20,289 bases of DNA from a virus. The stretch covers positions 1 through 20,289 of IMG/VR virus record IMGVR_UViG_3300046011_006455, one strand, 5' to 3'. This document shows positions 13,335-19,949 of the stretch, piece by piece; within the stretch, counting starts at the first letter, position 1, and the number at the start of each line of letters is the position of its first letter. Position numbers and translations under genes: made by a program. The notes beneath the pieces are model-generated. The model did not search any database and was not told the DNA's origin. It was given only the letters and a program-made list of their open reading frames with translations.

Positions 13335-13342
13335 TGTGCCCT

Positions 13343-13567
13343 ATGAACGCTATTACAAGAGCAATTGAACATTTTGGTTCCCAGGAGAAGCTGGCCAAGG
13401 CTTTGGAAGTGACTCAGGGAGCCGTTTCCCAGTACGCCACTGGCCAGAAAAGGCCGTCTGCCGAGGTGGCTATCAGGCTGGAAGAAATCACTTGCGGCGA
13501 ATTTAAGGCCGACGATGTGCGTCCAGACATCAAATGGGACGTCATCCGCAACTCCCGCGCCGCCTAA
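13343..13567 (+). CDS. cro: Cro-like repressor
   Basis: 74 aa beginning MNAITRAIEHFGSQEKLAKA. HTH at ~14-36 (SQEKLAKALEVTQGAVSQYA), then GQKRPSAEVAIRLEEIT, matching Cro/YdaS-type proteins of lambdoid phages. A TTG at 13322 extends the frame but lies inside the promoter, so ATG 13343 is chosen. No Shine-Dalgarno site; the mRNA is probably leaderless or nearly so. It is divergent from cI across three operators and should tip the switch to lytic growth. Confidence 0.88.
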   Translation: MNAITRAIEHFGSQEKLAKALEVTQGAVSQYATGQKRPSAEVAIRLEEITCGEFKADDVRPDIKWDVIRNSRAA

Positions 13568-13669
13568 ATATGTTCGGCCAATCCACCACCGATTCCTATA
13601 CGTACAACTATGTATCTTTCACCGCCCTTGCAGACGGCGGCCAGTTGTCTGCGCCTTTCTCCCCCATTA

Positions 13670-13700
13670 CCCGCTGGCGCAAAGCTGGCGGGGCTTTTTT
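13670..13700 (+). terminator. Rho-independent terminator after cro (tR1-like)
   Basis: CCCGC (13670-13674) pairs with GCGGG (13688-13692), extended inwards by TGGC/GCTG pairs with two wobbles around the loop GCAAA, and is followed by CTTTTTT (13694-13700). It stands between cro and the replication genes, as tR1 does in lambda. The 144-bp gap 13568-13711 otherwise holds no supported gene. Confidence 0.75.
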
Positions 13701-13711
13701 GAGGTGACGCC

Positions 13712-13846
13712 ATGAAAGAACTAGACCAAGAACCCCAAGACGCCCCCTCGCCCTGCGAGTCCTGCTTTCGGGCTGAACGCTGCGCGGCCTGTCAGATCCC
13801 TTGCTATCGGTTCGAGTATTGGGCCGAGACGGGGAAGGCGGCATGA
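13712..13846 (+). CDS. Cys-rich small protein, 44 aa
   Basis: ATG at 13712 after GAGGTGACGC; ends in ATGA with the next gene. The product MKELDQEPQDAPSPCESCFR continues with AERCAACQIPCYRFEYW: C-x2-C followed by C-x2-C and C, a likely metal-binding knuckle. Small phage proteins with this style exist in early right operons; function unknown. Strong coupling to the next Cys/HTH gene supports it. Confidence 0.65.
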   Translation: MKELDQEPQDAPSPCESCFRAERCAACQIPCYRFEYWAETGKAA

Positions 13847-14181
13847 AGCGTTGTCCGCATTGCAAGACCGATAAGCCTGAGACCGATTTCCATATCAACC
13901 GGGGTCGTCCTAACGGGACCCTGCAAGCTTGGTGCAAGCCGTGTAAGGCTGAGGGCATGCGGGCGTTACGCGCTTCTCGCACCCGTCAAGGCCGTATCCG
14001 CTACTGGTATCCCGCCTATGGGGAAAAGTCCCACAAGGCGAAGCTGACGAATGAGGACGTGCGATTGATTCGCGGTCTGTTGCCGGATCTGTCGTGTGCC
14101 GAGATTGCCCGCAAGTTTGAAGTGAGCCGGTCCACGATCAGCGCCATCAAAAACAATCGGTATTGGACAGAGGTGGCATGA
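13843..14181 (+). CDS. Zinc-knuckle plus helix-turn-helix protein
   Basis: 112 aa. The N-terminal CPHCKTDKPETDF (4-16) and AWCKPCKAEGMR (29-40) give two CxxC pairs, as in phage zinc-ribbon proteins related to HNH enzymes; no HNH residues follow. The C-terminal KLTNEDVRLIRGLLPDLSCA, then EIARKFEVSRSTISAIKNNR, is a clear HTH of the kind found beside homing endonucleases and phage HNH proteins. Likely DNA-binding, possibly a regulator or a nuclease remnant. ATGA overlaps on both sides. Confidence 0.75.
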   Translation: MKRCPHCKTDKPETDFHINRGRPNGTLQAWCKPCKAEGMRALRASRTRQGRIRYWYPAYGEKSHKAKLTNEDVRLIRGLLPDLSCAEIARKFEVSRSTISAIKNNRYWTEVA

Positions 14182-14417
14182 GACGCACTGCGCGAGTTTC
14201 TCTGCTGCCCGTTCAGCTTCGCGCACAAGTCGTGTCCTTGCGCAAGACAGGCATGAACGTGATGGACATTTGCACCCGTCTCGGCATTGAGAAGTCATCC
14301 GAACGTAATGCGGTGAGTCAGCTTTGTTCTGACCCGGCATTGCGGAGATTCCAGGTCGGTATCGAATCGGGGCCGCATTCGAGTCCTCACAAAATCAGGA
14401 CTGGGAACTGGGCGTGA
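14178..14417 (+). CDS. Small HTH-like protein, 79 aa
   Basis: ATG at 14178 overlaps the previous stop; GAGGTG precedes it. VVSLRKTGMNVMDICTRLGI followed by EKSSERNAVSQLC resembles a helix-turn-helix. The C-terminus is polar and probably disordered. It ends in a GTGA overlap with the nuclease gene. Assigned as putative DNA-binding protein with low certainty. Confidence 0.6.
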   Translation: MRRTARVSLLPVQLRAQVVSLRKTGMNVMDICTRLGIEKSSERNAVSQLCSDPALRRFQVGIESGPHSSPHKIRTGNWA

Positions 14418-14938
14418 AGGTCGTCCCCATTACGCCAGACATGCGCCTGATTGCTGCATTGCTTGGGGGTATGCGGGCGATGGTGAACCGCAGGCAATGT
14501 GTGGCCGATAAGAAGATCGGGCCGCAGGACGGGCTACAGGCTGACCAGGACGCGATTATCGGTGAGCTGGCCTTTGCGCAGCTTCATAACGTCTGGCCGG
14601 ACCTGTCGCTAACACCCCGATCCGGTTCTTGTGACGTGGTGGTTGGCAGGCTGCGGTGTGATGTGAAAACCACGCGCAGGAAGGACGGCAGTCTTTTGGC
14701 CACGACCAAGGGCAATCCAGACGTGGATGCTTATGTGCTGGCGATCCTAGATGACGAACAGGTGCTGTTTCCTGGCTATGCGCTGGCCTCTGAGCTTTGC
14801 CATGAAAGCCGATTGACGACGAAAGGATATGGTCCGACTTACGCGATGAATCAGGCCGAACTGAGAGCGTGGAAGGCTGACCACAAAAGCAAAACCCCCG
14901 ACAGCGGCGAACTGTCGAGGGCTTCTATCAACCATTGA
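14414..14938 (+). CDS. PD-(D/E)XK nuclease-like protein
   Basis: 174 aa from GTG 14414. The core is visible: E51 in GELAFAQ, D74 in SGSCDVVVG, and D83-V-K85 in RCDVKTTRRK, followed by VDAYVLAILDDEQVLFPGYA, a strand-helix pattern of this superfamily. The use of Asp in the final motif is accepted in some members. Probable phage endonuclease acting on host or recombination intermediates; substrate unknown. The region encoding its last residues also forms a strong hairpin. Confidence 0.8.
   Translation: MKVVPITPDMRLIAALLGGMRAMVNRRQCVADKKIGPQDGLQADQDAIIGELAFAQLHNVWPDLSLTPRSGSCDVVVGRLRCDVKTTRRKDGSLLATTKGNPDVDAYVLAILDDEQVLFPGYALASELCHESRLTTKGYGPTYAMNQAELRAWKADHKSKTPDSGELSRASINH
14895..14921. terminator. 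Hairpin at the 3' end of the nuclease gene
   Basis: CCCCCGACAG (14895-14904) and CTGTCGAGGG (14912-14921) pair with one mismatch around CGGCGAA. On the minus strand it is followed by TTTTGCTTTT, a terminator for antisense transcription; on the plus strand the tail CTTCT is weak. It lies within the last codons. Confidence 0.4.
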
Positions 14939-14955
14939 TCGAACGGAGATCAACG

Positions 14956-15150
14956 ATGACTAGCGAATATTCTATCACCCTGACGCAGTTAGCTGAATAT
15001 GACGTGCGCTGTGAACGGGATGCCAGCGGCAATGTGCTGGTGGTGCAAGCCAATAAGCGGGGTGGTTCTGACGTGGTGGTGCTATCACGCCAGTCCGCAA
15101 TCGGGTTGGCCGCGTTCATTCTGAACGGTGTGGTTGCGGGTGAATCCTGA
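14956..15150 (+). CDS. Small phage protein, 64 aa
   Basis: ATG 14956 is chosen over 14935 because GGAG lies nine bases ahead. MTSEYSITLTQLAEYDVRCE, then NVLVVQANKRGGSDVVVLSRQ: alternating beta-strands and a final helix, no cysteine pairs beyond one Cys. Its stop shares one base with the next start (TGATG). Unknown function; placed right before the replication initiator. Confidence 0.6.
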   Translation: MTSEYSITLTQLAEYDVRCERDASGNVLVVQANKRGGSDVVVLSRQSAIGLAAFILNGVVAGES

Positions 15151-15902
15151 TGCACTACTACCAACATCACATTGGCGATTTTATCCGGGACACGGCGAAC
15201 CTGACCGATAGCCAGAGCATGACGTATTTACGCCTGATCTGGACCTATTACGACACTGAGCAGCCGATAGAGGATGCCATCAAAAAGCTGGCATTCAAGC
15301 TTGGATCTGACGCTGAAACGGTCGAGTTATTGCTCGAAACTTTCTTCAAAAAAGAGGCTGACGGGTGGCATCACAAGCGCATTGATGCCGAAATTTCAGC
15401 CTATCAGACGAAGGGCGAAAAGGCGCGGGAAAATGCGAACGCACGCTGGTCGAATAGCCGACGCAATGCAGACGCAATGCAACCGCAATGCGATGGCATA
15501 GCGGACGCAATGCCTTTGCAAGATTTTTCATCGAAAGTCGATGCTAACCAACAACCAATAACCAATAACCAACAACCAGAGAATAAAAACCCCCCTACCC
15601 CCCTTGCAGGGGGCGGGAACAAATTTGATCCGCTAAGCATGCCATTGCCGGATAGCGTCCCGTCATCGGCTTGGGAGGAATGGATCACTTACCGCAGAAG
15701 CCGACGCCTGACGTGCAGCGAACCGACGATGGTTAAGCAACTGCGTTACCTGACGGAAGCGAGTACCCGTGGCAATCCCCCCGAAGGGTTGATTGACACC
15801 GCCATTCGCAACGGCTGGCAAGGATTGTTTGAACCGTCCTCACCACCCGCTAGGAGTCATTCCGAACCCGTCAGGCGCCAAGCCCGCCAGGTGTACCAAT
15901 GA
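15150..15902 (+). CDS. DUF1376-type phage replication protein
   Basis: 250 aa. Residues 1-105 (MHYYQHHIGDFIRDTANLTD, MTYLRLIWTYYDTE, KGEKARENANARWS) match the DUF1376/YdaU domain seen in lambdoid phages in the position of gene O. The middle (~110-150) is low complexity, Gln/Asn/Pro-rich, and the DNA here is a repeat region that looks like an origin. A C-terminal domain (WEEWITYRRSRRLTCSEPTM, then IDTAIRNGWQGLFEP) resembles the C-terminal part of phage replication proteins. It overlaps the DnaB-type helicase gene by ATGA, the usual initiator-helicase pair. Confidence 0.85.
   Translation: MHYYQHHIGDFIRDTANLTDSQSMTYLRLIWTYYDTEQPIEDAIKKLAFKLGSDAETVELLLETFFKKEADGWHHKRIDAEISAYQTKGEKARENANARWSNSRRNADAMQPQCDGIADAMPLQDFSSKVDANQQPITNNQQPENKNPPTPLAGGGNKFDPLSMPLPDSVPSSAWEEWITYRRSRRLTCSEPTMVKQLRYLTEASTRGNPPEGLIDTAIRNGWQGLFEPSSPPARSHSEPVRRQARQVYQ
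15459..15513. repeat. Five 11-bp tandem iterons, candidate origin
   Basis: Units CGACGCAATGC, AGACGCAATGC, AACCGCAATGC, GATGGCATAGC (degenerate) and GGACGCAATGC follow without gaps, one per helical turn. They lie in the middle of the initiator gene, as the iterons of lambda do in O. Confidence 0.65.
15546..15589. repeat. A/C-rich 7-bp repeats next to iterons (possible DNA-unwinding element)
   Basis: AACCAAC, AACCAAT, AACCAAT, AACCAAC, AACCAGA in a row (15546-15580), then GAATAAAAA. Very purine/pyrimidine-biased and AT-rich relative to surroundings; a C-run and a CCCCC-ttgca-GGGGG hairpin follow at about 15590-15615. Confidence 0.5.
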
Positions 15903-17185
15903 ACGCGACGGATAACGAGTATCAGGTCATCGGCGGGTTGCTTCGGCACCCGGACATGATCGCTCGGCTGGAGATTGCGGTGGATGATTTCACCGTGCCG
16001 CTTTGCGGTCAGGCCTTCGCCTCGATGCGGGCGATCATTGCCGAGGGCAAGTCGGTGGACGTGTTTGGGGTGTCCGAGCGCATCGGCGGTCATGCCAATC
16101 TCGGGGACATCACGGAAATCTGGAAGGAATGTCTGATCCGTCCCGAGAGCCTGGTGGACCGTTGCGAAACGCTGAAGTCGGCATCCCGCGCTCGGCAAAT
16201 GGCGGAGCTGTTGCGCTTGGCCCAGCAAACGCTGGAAACCGGCAAAAACCCGGATACCGTCCGCGCTCGGTTGATTACCCGGCTGGCCAGCCTAGAGTCA
16301 TCGGGCAAGACCTATGTCCACACGGCCAAGCAGACGATGGCCGAAGTGGTGGACTACCTGCAAATGGCTTTTGACGCCAAACAGACGGGCGGGCTGGTCG
16401 GCGTGAGTTCTGGCCTCACGGGGCTGGATCGCCTGCTGGGCGGCTTCCACAAGTCGGATCTGATTGTCGTCGGGGCAAGACCGGCAATGGGTAAAACCGC
16501 CTTCATGGTCAGTCTGGCCAAAGCCGCTGCGCTCAATGGCAAGCGGGTGGGGATTGCTTCGGCGGAAATGCCAGCGGTGCAGATTGGCCTGCGCATGGTG
16601 TCCATGTTCGGCAACATCGCCTCGACCAAGCTGCGCTCTTGCGACTTGGATGAGCAGGACTTTGCCCGACTCAATGACACGGCGATGCGCTACAGCGAGT
16701 TGCCGATTGAGGTCTTCGACAAACCCGCTTGCACCCCTGGCGACATTGCGATGCAAGCCAGGGCATGGCAGCTATCTGGCGGGCTGGATCTGCTGATGGT
16801 GGATTACCTGACGCGCTTGAGTCCCGATGATTCGATGGATTCACGGGTGCGAGAGGTCGGGCAAATGATCCAGTCACTCAAGACGCTGGCCAAGACCCTA
16901 AACGTGCCGGTCATCTGCCTCGCTCAACTTTCCCGCCAATGTGAGCAGCGCTCCGACAAGCGCCCGCTGATGGCAGACCTGCGCGACTCCGGCGAGATTG
17001 AGCAGGAGGCCGATGCGGTGATGTTTCTCTACCGCGACTCGGTTTACAACGATGACGCCAATCCCGAAGAGGCCGAGATTCTTGTGGAGAAAAACCGCCA
17101 CGGGCCTTGCGGCAAGGTGATGGCGAGATTCATCCCTGAGCAAATGCTGTGGACGAATGTGCAGGCGCAAGAATGGGTGAACTAA
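15899..17185 (+). CDS. dnaB: DnaB-type replicative helicase
   Basis: 428 aa. N-terminal DnaB domain (1-100, YQVIGGLLRHPDMIARLE), linker, and RecA-like domain: GVSSGLTGLDRLLGGFHKSD (168-187), Walker A GARPAMGKTAF (192-202), SAEMP (221-225), Walker B LLMVDYL (298-304) and the terminal LRDSGEIEQEADAVMFLYRD with the arginine-finger region EKNRHGPCG. Phage hexameric 5'-3' helicase loaded by the preceding gene product at the origin. It starts in the ATGA overlap. Confidence 0.95.
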   Translation: MNATDNEYQVIGGLLRHPDMIARLEIAVDDFTVPLCGQAFASMRAIIAEGKSVDVFGVSERIGGHANLGDITEIWKECLIRPESLVDRCETLKSASRARQMAELLRLAQQTLETGKNPDTVRARLITRLASLESSGKTYVHTAKQTMAEVVDYLQMAFDAKQTGGLVGVSSGLTGLDRLLGGFHKSDLIVVGARPAMGKTAFMVSLAKAAALNGKRVGIASAEMPAVQIGLRMVSMFGNIASTKLRSCDLDEQDFARLNDTAMRYSELPIEVFDKPACTPGDIAMQARAWQLSGGLDLLMVDYLTRLSPDDSMDSRVREVGQMIQSLKTLAKTLNVPVICLAQLSRQCEQRSDKRPLMADLRDSGEIEQEADAVMFLYRDSVYNDDANPEEAEILVEKNRHGPCGKVMARFIPEQMLWTNVQAQEWVN

Positions 17186-17403
17186 CCGATGGCCTGCAAA
17201 AACTGGCTCAAGCGGTTCATGAACAACAGGAACCCAAGCGCCAAAAGCAACGCGAAGAAAAAGCCCATCTTCGCAACGAACACCCCGACATGGCTGAGTT
17301 TCTGGCGGGCTTTACGTCCGTATTCAACCAACCCGGCGACATCAAGCGCATCCGCGTGAAGGACGACACCGGACTCATTCTCGATTCAAACCACTGGAAA
17401 TAA
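17173..17403 (+). CDS. Small charged phage protein, 76 aa
   Basis: ATG 17173 (MGELTDGLQKLAQAVHEQQE) overlaps the helicase gene by 13 bp; a GTG at 17149 is less likely. A Gln/Lys/Glu-rich helix of ~25 residues is followed by MAEFLAGFTSVFNQPGDIKR and IRVKDDTGLILDSNHWK. Possibly a helicase accessory protein by position; not a recognised family. Confidence 0.6.
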   Translation: MGELTDGLQKLAQAVHEQQEPKRQKQREEKAHLRNEHPDMAEFLAGFTSVFNQPGDIKRIRVKDDTGLILDSNHWK

Positions 17404-17406
17404 CAC

Positions 17407-17724
17407 ATGGCAACACAGAAGATTTATGACGCGGCAGTCGCCACCAGCGAATATCAGGCCCGCGATGGCAGCACCAAAAAGAACTGGGTAAATGTCGGGG
17501 CCGTCCTGCAATTCGAGGATGGCGGGCAATGCCTGATTCTGGAGAAGTGGTTCAACCCGGCTGGTTGTCCTGGCGACCGGGGCGTTCGCGTCAACTTCTT
17601 CAAGCCCAAGGAAAGGGACGGGCAGGGCGGGTTTACACCAGCCACGTCTGCGCCCATTGCAAGCGTGACGACTATCGGTGCAGCCCCTTCGGCAGTGCCG
17701 TATGACGACGACATCCCGTTCTAA
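17407..17724 (+). CDS. SSB-like single-stranded DNA-binding protein
   Basis: 105 aa. The body (MATQKIYDAAVATSEYQARD, NWVNVGAVLQFEDGGQCLIL, RGVRVNFFKPKER) is compatible with an OB-fold but lacks the textbook SSB motifs. The C-terminal peptide is DDDIPF, identical to the end of bacterial SSB, which docks host partner proteins such as primase, RecO and exonuclease I. Linker rich in Ala/Thr/Pro. Placed between helicase and nuclease genes, it likely coats ssDNA at the phage fork. Confidence 0.75.
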   Translation: MATQKIYDAAVATSEYQARDGSTKKNWVNVGAVLQFEDGGQCLILEKWFNPAGCPGDRGVRVNFFKPKERDGQGGFTPATSAPIASVTTIGAAPSAVPYDDDIPF

Positions 17725-17726
17725 CC

Positions 17727-18014
17727 ATGCCCCGAAAAGCCAGAGTGGATGCCAACCAGGAAGAGATCGTCAGCGCTTTTAGAAAGTGCGGGTTCTCTGT
17801 CACGCATCTGCACAGCATCGGCAAGGGAGTGCCAGATTTGCTGGTGGCCAAGAACGGGCACACGGCGCTTGTGGAAGTGAAAGACGGCAACAAGCCACCC
17901 AGCGCAAGAAAGCTGACTGATGACCAAGAGCGGTTCATCGGTAAGTGGCGCGGCGTTGTGCATATCGTGGCAACAGTGGATGACGTGTTGCGGATTGCTG
18001 GGGAGGCGGCGTGA
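17727..18014 (+). CDS. VRR-NUC-type nuclease
   Basis: 95 aa. Catalytic layout: E12/E13 in NQEEIVSAF, G34-V-P-D37 (GKGVPDLLV), E50-V-K52 (ALVEVKDG), and Q67 in TDDQERF. This is the minimal VRR-NUC/PD-(D/E)XK domain found in phages and thought to cut branched DNA. Small stand-alone size is normal in phages. Its TGA overlaps the GTG of the methyltransferase (GTGA). Confidence 0.88.
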   Translation: MPRKARVDANQEEIVSAFRKCGFSVTHLHSIGKGVPDLLVAKNGHTALVEVKDGNKPPSARKLTDDQERFIGKWRGVVHIVATVDDVLRIAGEAA

Positions 18015-18970
18015 ATGAACTTGCACTCTTCGCAGGAGCCGGTGGCGGAATCCTTGGAGGCATCCTCAACGGGTGGCGCACCGTCTGCGCCGTCGAAATC
18101 AACGACTACTGTCGCAGGGTTCTCATGCAGCGCCAGGATGACGGATGCCTTGAGCCGTTCCCTATCTGGGACGACATCACCACATTCGACGGGCGACCTT
18201 GGGCTGGATGCGTGGATATCGTCACTGGCGGATTTCCGTGCCAAGACATCAGCGCAGCAGGAAAAGGCGCAGGCATCAGCGGTGAACGTTCAGGACTCTG
18301 GTCAGAAATGGCCCGGATTATTGGCGAAGTACGACCGCGATGCGTCCTTGTGGAAAACAGCCCAATGCTCTCTCTTCGAGGACTCGGAACCGTCCTTGGA
18401 GATTTGGCCGCGCTGGGGTTCGATGCGGAATGGGGTTGCCTATCAGCGGCAGCAACCGGCGCACCTCACAAGCGGGACAGGATGTGGATTGTGGGTTACT
18501 CCATGCGCTCAAGATGCGAAGCCGATCACAGGCGGGAATCTATACCAGACATCGACCGGATCAGTACGTCACATGCGTCCAAACGGGATCAGCTCAAACA
18601 GAGGACTAGAGGCTCAGGTGATGTGGCAAACGCCGACAGTGCAAGACGCGAATGGACGGGATCGGCACAACCAGAGGAATGGGACGGTTCGTCCATCATT
18701 GCTGGGGCAAGCAAGGGTATGGCCAACAGCAACAGCAACAGCATACAAGGGATGGTCGCCAAACCACAACCGCGCAAATACGGACGACAGACTGGATTAC
18801 ACAGTGGAGAGGGAATCTTTCAGGCCTGGCCAGAAGACCCCGCCGATGCGCCTGAATCCGGCGTGGGTCGAGTGGTTGATGGGATGGCCAGGCGGGTGGA
18901 CCGACTTAAGGCCCTTGGTAATGGGCAAGTTCCAAGAGTGGTTGCAACAGCATGGGAAACGCTGAGATGA
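18011..18970 (+). CDS. C5-cytosine DNA methyltransferase
   Basis: 319 aa, GTG start at 18011 with GGGGAGG 4-10 bases ahead. Motif I LALFAGAGGGILGG (4-17), motif IV GGFPCQDIS with Cys77, motif VI ENSP (115-118; ENV in most enzymes), motif VIII HKRDRMWIVG (153-162), a target-recognition region, and motif X KALGNGQVPRVV. It makes 5-methylcytosine in a sequence not predictable here, probably for self-protection. From residue 2 on, the DNA is also open in the +1 frame for 316 codons. Both reading frames look conserved, so base changes here are constrained twice. Confidence 0.93.
   Translation: MNELALFAGAGGGILGGILNGWRTVCAVEINDYCRRVLMQRQDDGCLEPFPIWDDITTFDGRPWAGCVDIVTGGFPCQDISAAGKGAGISGERSGLWSEMARIIGEVRPRCVLVENSPMLSLRGLGTVLGDLAALGFDAEWGCLSAAATGAPHKRDRMWIVGYSMRSRCEADHRRESIPDIDRISTSHASKRDQLKQRTRGSGDVANADSARREWTGSAQPEEWDGSSIIAGASKGMANSNSNSIQGMVAKPQPRKYGRQTGLHSGEGIFQAWPEDPADAPESGVGRVVDGMARRVDRLKALGNGQVPRVVATAWETLR
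18015..18965 (+). CDS. Overprinted protein in the +1 frame of the methyltransferase gene
   Basis: 316 aa from an ATG four bases after the methyltransferase GTG, served by the same GGGGAGG. The frame has no stop over 950 bases. Its product shows motifs that I recognise from phage proteins annotated as separate genes beside methyltransferases: ADFRAKTSA (~73-81), SLWKTAQCSLFEDSEPS, IWPRWGSMRNGV, WQTPTVQDANGRDR, YKGWSPNHNRANTDDRLDY, LNPAWVEWLMGWPGGWTDL and a QEWLQQHGK end. Trp/Pro/Ser-rich, no catalytic signature, no membrane segment. It may modify or partner the methyltransferase; this is inference. Expression is not proven, but an accidental frame with such motifs is very unlikely. Confidence 0.75.
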   Translation: MNLHSSQEPVAESLEASSTGGAPSAPSKSTTTVAGFSCSARMTDALSRSLSGTTSPHSTGDLGLDAWISSLADFRAKTSAQQEKAQASAVNVQDSGQKWPGLLAKYDRDASLWKTAQCSLFEDSEPSLEIWPRWGSMRNGVAYQRQQPAHLTSGTGCGLWVTPCAQDAKPITGGNLYQTSTGSVRHMRPNGISSNRGLEAQVMWQTPTVQDANGRDRHNQRNGTVRPSLLGQARVWPTATATAYKGWSPNHNRANTDDRLDYTVERESFRPGQKTPPMRLNPAWVEWLMGWPGGWTDLRPLVMGKFQEWLQQHGKR

Positions 18971-19101
18971 AACCCATCCTCACCCACATGCTATCCACCG
19001 CGCTCGTCATGCTGACACTGTTGGCGATTGTGGCGCTGATGCCGGTGGCGTTGTTGTTGGGGTTATTGAATCAGACAGAGAGGAATCGAGATGCAGGATG
19101 A
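18967..19101 (+). CDS. Small membrane protein, 44 aa
   Basis: ATG overlaps the methyltransferase stop (ATGA). MKPILTHMLSTALVMLTLLA and on to ALLLGLLNQTERNRDAG: one long hydrophobic helix with a short charged end. It overlaps the next gene start by 11 bp. Unknown role; possibly related to other small phage inner-membrane proteins. Confidence 0.55.
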   Translation: MKPILTHMLSTALVMLTLLAIVALMPVALLLGLLNQTERNRDAG

Positions 19102-19318
19102 ATTAGGCCAAGCAAAGTACGGAACGGATTCGTATTCGTTGACGATGTTTAACGATCGAGGCGCAAAGCTGGCTAAGGTCTGGCTTGGCAATCTCGGACT
19201 GGTGCGCGCCACCGAGATCGCACGGGAAAAAGTACAGGAAGGCGAGGCGCATTCGTTTGTCGTGGAACGCGTGCTGATTAACTCGATGGACACTAGAGAA
19301 TCGTGGCAACCGAAATAG
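19091..19318 (+). CDS. Small phage protein, 75 aa
   Basis: ATG 19091 with AGAGGAATCG before it. MQDELGQAKYGTDSYSLTMF, then LAKVWLGNLGLVRATEIARE, mixed alpha/beta, soluble. No family recognised. Overlaps the preceding small membrane-protein gene by 11 bp and ends 11 bp before the MazG-like gene. Confidence 0.55.
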   Translation: MQDELGQAKYGTDSYSLTMFNDRGAKLAKVWLGNLGLVRATEIAREKVQEGEAHSFVVERVLINSMDTRESWQPK

Positions 19319-19329
19319 AGGAACAACGC

Positions 19330-19659
19330 ATGGATTACAACGAATTCCAGATGGCTTGCCGTCGCACGGCCAAGACTGAAACCAACGATGAAAAGATGGC
19401 GCATGCCCTGGAAGGGCTAATCAGCGAGGTGGGCGAGATTGCTGACACGATCAAGAAGTACAAGCGATATGGTAAGGCGCTGGATATCGACAATCTGAAA
19501 GAAGAGATAGGGGATGTGGATTACTACCTGTCCATGCTAGCTGATTCGATCAGGGCATCACGTGAGCTGTGTGCTGTTGATAACGTCGAGAAGTTGAAAC
19601 GTCGCTATCCAGATCAGTTCAGCGAAGCCCATGCCTCAGCAAGGATGGACAAGGCATGA
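19330..19659 (+). CDS. MazG-type nucleotide pyrophosphohydrolase
   Basis: 109 aa from ATG 19330 (GAGG before it; the longer frame from 19303 is rejected). The metal-binding motif is present: E33-V-G-E36 in ISEVGEIADT, and E59-I-G-D62 in LKEEIGDVDYYL. MazG-type enzymes hydrolyse NTPs or dNTPs to monophosphates; phage copies may change nucleotide or alarmone pools. Helical throughout, usual single-domain length. It overlaps the next gene by ATGA. Confidence 0.85.
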   Translation: MDYNEFQMACRRTAKTETNDEKMAHALEGLISEVGEIADTIKKYKRYGKALDIDNLKEEIGDVDYYLSMLADSIRASRELCAVDNVEKLKRRYPDQFSEAHASARMDKA

Positions 19660-19949
19660 AGGCAGCAGACTTCCTGCAAGCTGGCCTTGATGCAATGAAA
19701 GATCGTGCCGAAGTGCGTGACCAGCCATCAGGTGAGCGCAGTGCAGCGCGCGCCGCATCAATACTCAGGGCATGGACTGCCCATGACTGGGTAGAGGCCG
19801 ACGTATGGCGTTGCTTGCTGGCTGTGAAGATGGCGCGTGAATCGCAAGGGCAATTGCATATCGATGACCTCATCGACGGTGCGGCGTACTTCGCGCTGTT
19901 GGGTGAATGCAGGGTGAAGACGGAAGGATTAGAGGTGAGCCATGACTGA
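19656..19949 (+). CDS. DUF6378-like phage protein
   Basis: 97 aa. MKAADFLQAGLDAMKDRAEV, then AADVWRCL-type segment (EADVWRCLLAVKMARESQGQ) and HIDDLIDGAAYFALLGECR match the layout of DUF6378: an N-terminal helix, the K-ar-G-hDd pattern and a final YaaL helix. The fold is likely MazG-like. It follows the MazG gene directly, so the two may act together on nucleotides. Confidence 0.75.
   Translation: MKAADFLQAGLDAMKDRAEVRDQPSGERSAARAASILRAWTAHDWVEADVWRCLLAVKMARESQGQLHIDDLIDGAAYFALLGECRVKTEGLEVSHD

Noticed and set aside
13322-13342. TTG start for Cro at 13322
   Set aside because: It lies in the promoter spacer and third operator, so it would precede the transcription start.
13570-13707. 45-codon frame between cro and the Cys-rich gene
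   Set aside because: No ribosome site and it runs through the terminator hairpin and T-run; could be coupled to cro, but unsupported.
18340-18855. Third-frame and minus-strand open stretches in the methyltransferase locus
   Set aside because: Short, interrupted by stops, no motifs; unlike the +1 frame they are ordinary shadows.
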